Positions 61,235 to 64,000 of a stretch of DNA of 64,000 bases are shown piece by piece. Under the pieces are notes generated by a model that was given only the letters and a program-made list of their open reading frames with translations, ran no database searches and was not told the DNA's origin. The DNA lies in assembly GCF_016862315.1 (NCBI RefSeq), contig NZ_BOMS01000014.1:310001-374000 (forward strand), written 5' to 3'. Position 1 is the first letter of the stretch, and each line of letters opens with the position of its first letter. The stretch is from Actinoplanes palleronii. GTDB lineage: Bacteria > Actinomycetota > Actinomycetes > Mycobacteriales > Micromonosporaceae. Position numbers and translations under genes: made by a program.

Positions 61235-62638
61235 ATGGCGGACGACCGTACCGAGAAGGACCGCCCGTCACTGAGCCGGCAGTTCCTGCCCGCCGTGCAC
61301 GGGTTGCTGGCCCGTCCGCTCTCGTCGTACTACCTGCTGATCGCGAGCGCCGGCCTGCTGCTGCTGATCGGGTTGACCATGGTCTTCTCGGCGACCAGCG
61401 TGAAGGCGTACGCGGCGAACGGCAACGCGTTCTCGGCGATCTCCAGCCAGGCGGTGTACGCCCTGCTCGGCCTGGTCGCCTTCTGGATCTGCCAGCGGCT
61501 GCCCGCCATCACCCTGCGCTCGGTGGGCAAGTACGTGCTCGGCGGCGCGGGCCTCCTGCTCGCCTTCCAGAACCTGATCGTGGTGATCGAGGACGTCGGC
61601 CCACAGGAGAGCGCCAAGGTCGGCCCGTTCCTGGTCAGCCTGCTCTCGATCTCGTTCGGCGGGGTCAGCATCCAGCCCTCCGAGGTGGCCAAGCTCGGCC
61701 TGGTGCTGTGGGGCGCCGACGTGATCGCCCGCAAGGGACCGGCCCTGGGGCACTGGCGCGAGCTGGCCATGCCGCTCTTCCCGGTGATCGGCCTGCTCTT
61801 CGTCCTGGTCGGCTACAACGACGTGGGCACCATGCTGGTGCTGCTGGCGCTGACCGTCGGCCTGCTCTGGGCGGCCGGGGTGCGCCTGCGGGTGTTCGGC
61901 GCGCTGGGCGTGCTCGGGCTGACCGGCATCGGCCTGCTGATCGCCGCCGCGTCCCGGGGGGCCGGCTCCGGCACGGACGGCGCCGAGAACTACCGCGTGC
62001 AGCGCCTCACCGCGTTCCTCACGCCGTTGGAGAAGTGTGACCCGGGCGGGGTCTGCTACCAGCTCATCCAGGGCCGCTCGGCGATCTTCGAGGGCGGCTG
62101 GTTCGGGGTCGGGCTGGGCAAGGGCGCGCTGAAGTGGGGCTGGGTGCCCGAGGCGGAGAACGACTTCATCTACGCGATCGTGGCCGAGGAGCTCGGCGTG
62201 GTCGGCTGCACGGTGGTGCTGGCGCTGTTCTCGGTGCTGGCGTACACCGGGTTCCGGATCGCCCGCCGGTCCACCGACCCGTTCCGCCGCCTCGCGGCCG
62301 CCGCGATCACCACCTGGCTGGTCGCCCAGGCCGTGATCAACATGGGCGGGGTGGTCGGTCTGCTGCCCATCACCGGACTTCCGCTACCGTTCATTTCCGC
62401 AGGTGGCAGTGCCCTCGTGGTGGCGATGGCGGCGATCGGCATGCTCGCCTCGTTCGCCCGCGCGGAGCCGGACGCGGCGCGTGCCCTGAACGCTCGTCCG
62501 ACGCCTCGATGGGTGCGACTAGTCTGGGCCCCGCTGCCGCCGCTTCCCCCGCCGCGGCGGCCGGTCCAGCCGCGTCCGCCGTCCCCGAAGAAGCCGGGTT
62601 CCCGGTCATCCGTGGGTGGGACGAAGGACCGTCTCTAG
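61235..62638 (+). CDS. ftsW: Septal peptidoglycan glycosyltransferase FtsW (SEDS family)
   Basis: SEDS polymerase of 467 residues with about ten helices, making septal glycan strands from lipid II with FtsI. Typical segments: LIGLTMVFSATSVKAYA, SFGGVSIQPSEVAKLGLVLW, FLTPLEKCDPGGVCYQLIQG, the WVPEAENDFIYAIVAEELG loop with catalytic-type acidic residues, and GLLPITGLPLPFISAGGSAL. The C-terminal 60 residues are a basic, Pro-rich cytoplasmic tail. ATG 61235 is chosen (GATGAGGG close upstream); an ATG at 61205 lies within the hairpin's right arm and is less likely. Confidence 0.94.
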   Translation: MADDRTEKDRPSLSRQFLPAVHGLLARPLSSYYLLIASAGLLLLIGLTMVFSATSVKAYAANGNAFSAISSQAVYALLGLVAFWICQRLPAITLRSVGKYVLGGAGLLLAFQNLIVVIEDVGPQESAKVGPFLVSLLSISFGGVSIQPSEVAKLGLVLWGADVIARKGPALGHWRELAMPLFPVIGLLFVLVGYNDVGTMLVLLALTVGLLWAAGVRLRVFGALGVLGLTGIGLLIAAASRGAGSGTDGAENYRVQRLTAFLTPLEKCDPGGVCYQLIQGRSAIFEGGWFGVGLGKGALKWGWVPEAENDFIYAIVAEELGVVGCTVVLALFSVLAYTGFRIARRSTDPFRRLAAAAITTWLVAQAVINMGGVVGLLPITGLPLPFISAGGSALVVAMAAIGMLASFARAEPDAARALNARPTPRWVRLVWAPLPPLPPPRRPVQPRPPSPKKPGSRSSVGGTKDRL

Positions 62639-62687
62639 CCCGCTCTAGGGTGGCGGGCGAAACGGTAGGAACGGAGAGGAGACGGTG

Positions 62688-63794
62688 ATGGTTCCGCTGC
62701 GGTCGGTCGTGCTCGCCGGAGGAGGCACCGGTGGTCACATCTATCCGCTGCTGGCCTTCGCCGACGCTCTGCGACGCCATTTCCCGCAGATCCGGATCAC
62801 GACGCTGGGCAGCCCCAAGGGGATGGAGAACCAGCTCATCCCGGCGGCCGGCTACGACCTGCGGGTGATCCCGGCCTACCAGCTGCCCCGGTCGCTGAAC
62901 CTGGACCTGCTGCGTACCCCGGACCGGATGTACAAGTCTGCGGCCGCCGCCGGTGAGATCATCGACGAGGTGCAGGCCGAGGTGGTCGTCGGGTTCGGCG
63001 GTTACGTCTCGACCCCGGCCTACCTGGCCGCCTGGCGCCGGGAGCTGCCGATCGTGATCCACGAGGTGAACGTGCCGCCGGGGGTCGCCAACCGGATGGG
63101 CATGAAGTTCACCAAACGGATCGCCGTCGGTTTCCCGCACCAGCTGGAGCAGGCCGAGTCGCTGCGCAACGCGCGCCTGGTCGGTGTGCCGCTGCGGACC
63201 GGGATCACCCAGATGGACCGCCCGGCGCTGCGCCCGCAGGCGCTCTACCACTTCGGGCTGCGCCCGGACCTGCCGGTGCTGTTCGTCTCCGGCGGCTCGT
63301 CCGGCGCGCGGACGATCAACCTGGCGGTGGCCGCGGCGGCCAAGCGGCTGGCCCACGCCGGCATCCAGGTGCTGCACGTGCAGGGCGGGCGCAACGACCC
63401 GTTCGAGGTGCCGGGCGACCTGCCGGTGCCGTATGTCGTCGTGCCCTACCTGTCGGACATGCAGCTCGGATACGCTGCCGCCGACCTGATGCTCTGCCGG
63501 GGCGGGGCGATCACGGTGGCCGAGACCACCGCGCTCGGCATGCCGGCGGTCTACGTGCCGTACCCGTTCAGCAACCAGGAGCAGCGCCGCAACGCGCTGC
63601 CGGTGGTGGAGAACGGCGGCGGCATGCTTGTCGACAACAGTGAGCTGACCCCGGACTGGATCGAGCGGAACATCATCCCGCTGGCCCGGGACCGGCAGCG
63701 GCTGGCCGCCATGGGCCACGCCGCGGCGCAGTACGGCCGTCGTGACGGTGACGAGCAGCTCTTGCGGTTCGTCATGGAAGCGGCCGGCCGATGA
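62688..63794 (+). CDS. murG: Lipid I N-acetylglucosaminyltransferase
   Basis: Peripheral membrane glycosyltransferase (368 residues) converting lipid I to lipid II. G loops are GGGTGGHIYPLLA at the N-terminus and FVSGGSSGARTIN in the middle; GFGGYVSTPAYLAA and HEVNVPPGVANRM match MurG except that the usual HEQN reads HEVN. The donor site is RGGAITVAETTALGMPAVYVPYP. ATG 62688 is favoured because GGAGAGGAG ends 6 nt upstream; GTG 62685 directly precedes it. Confidence 0.95.
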   Translation: MVPLRSVVLAGGGTGGHIYPLLAFADALRRHFPQIRITTLGSPKGMENQLIPAAGYDLRVIPAYQLPRSLNLDLLRTPDRMYKSAAAAGEIIDEVQAEVVVGFGGYVSTPAYLAAWRRELPIVIHEVNVPPGVANRMGMKFTKRIAVGFPHQLEQAESLRNARLVGVPLRTGITQMDRPALRPQALYHFGLRPDLPVLFVSGGSSGARTINLAVAAAAKRLAHAGIQVLHVQGGRNDPFEVPGDLPVPYVVVPYLSDMQLGYAAADLMLCRGGAITVAETTALGMPAVYVPYPFSNQEQRRNALPVVENGGGMLVDNSELTPDWIERNIIPLARDRQRLAAMGHAAAQYGRRDGDEQLLRFVMEAAGR

Positions 63795-63828
63795 ACGCCG
63801 TCAACACAGTGACCGAGGGAGTTAAGTG

Positions 63829-64000
63829 GTGAACACGGCGGAGTTGACGCCAGCCGGTGAGATGACCGCCGAGGACCTCGGCAGCGTGCATCTGATCGGG
63901 ATCGGTGGGGTCGGCATGGCCGGCCTGGCCCGGCTCCTGCTGACCCGGGGCGTACCGGTCTCCGGCAGCGAGCTGCGCGAGTGGCCGGCCCTGGCGGCGC
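63829..64000 (+). CDS. murC: UDP-N-acetylmuramate:L-alanine (or glycine) ligase, N-terminal part
   Basis: Only about 57 codons are present before the window ends. The Rossmann-like nucleotide loop of MurC is clear: VHLIGIGGVGMAGLARLLLTRG, followed by VSGSELREWP. MurC adds the first stem residue to UDP-MurNAc. GAGGGAG (63815-63821) is suitably placed for GTG 63829; GTG 63826 is directly before it. Position after murG is the standard dcw order. Confidence 0.9.
   Translation, partial: MNTAELTPAGEMTAEDLGSVHLIGIGGVGMAGLARLLLTRGVPVSGSELREWPALAA

Overview
This 64 kb window is GC-rich (about 70%) actinobacterial chromosome. GTG starts, many apparently leaderless genes, a TAnnnT-type -10, DUF3040 and SAV_6107-type proteins, the ImuA'-ImuB-DnaE2 mutasome and a dcw (division and cell wall) cluster starting with mraZ all point to Actinobacteria. 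Protein features (FtsI/FtsL with long Arg-rich tails, LeuS, MraY) and a sioxanthin-like carotenoid tailoring operon suggest Micromonosporaceae, perhaps Actinoplanes. That placement is inference. No tRNA, rRNA, insertion sequence, prophage or CRISPR array was seen.

Layout. 0-3.3 kb: divergent polyprenyl diphosphate synthase and metF, with a CDP-alcohol phosphatidyltransferase overlapping metF, then an HNH nuclease. 3.3-12.1 kb: an accessory stretch of regulator/effector pairs: MarR with a DHA2 exporter, a small HTH-like protein with an MFS protein, TetR with an FAD monooxygenase, TetR with a SnoaL-like protein. 12.2-16.6 kb: sdhC-sdhA-sdhB with a divergent LysR regulator. 16.7-19.3 kb: a methyltransferase and a membrane-anchored binding-protein/von Willebrand factor A protein. 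19.3-24.7 kb: a tightly coupled six-gene minus-strand operon for late carotenoid steps (SDR, CrtA-like, GNAT, CruF, glycosyltransferase, CrtI/CrtD-like). 24.9-27.1 kb: an MFS protein divergent from an ArsR-like regulator. 27.2-35.4 kb: an SOS-controlled mutasome operon (HEPN protein, imuA', imuB, dnaE2) behind two LexA-type boxes. 35.5-38.6 kb: a subtilisin-inhibitor-like secreted protein, a methyltransferase coupled to an alkaline-phosphatase-superfamily protein, and a DUF3040 membrane protein. 38.9-43.8 kb: a MoxR-DUF58-transglutaminase operon. 44-47 kb: leuS behind a leucine leader peptide and attenuator. 47-50 kb: a TVP38-like membrane protein and murT-gatD. 50.2-51.6 kb: an NlpC/P60 hydrolase behind a c-di-AMP riboswitch. 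52-64 kb: mraZ-rsmH-ftsL-ftsI-murE-murF-mraY-ftsW-murG-murC (murC cut by the window end).

How the genes work together. The right third is almost entirely envelope growth: lipid II precursor synthesis (MurE, MurF, MraY, MurG, MurC), its amidation (MurT/GatD), septal polymerisation and crosslinking (FtsW/FtsI/FtsL), remodelling (NlpC/P60) and control by MraZ and c-di-AMP. murD, normally between mraY and ftsW in actinobacteria, is missing here; a strong hairpin occupies that junction. The mutasome operon combines SOS-controlled mutagenic synthesis with a HEPN-domain protein, and its three core proteins carry tandem-repeat expansions. The carotenoid operon lacks early pathway genes, so crtE/crtB/crtI functions must lie elsewhere, although the polyprenyl synthase at the left edge could supply GGPP.

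Most informative regulatory features: the leuS attenuator, the c-di-AMP riboswitch, four 10-bp-spaced GTGG repeats at the mraZ promoter, two SOS boxes, palindromes at the MarR, TetR and LysR loci, and a pair of related long palindromes 14 kb apart.
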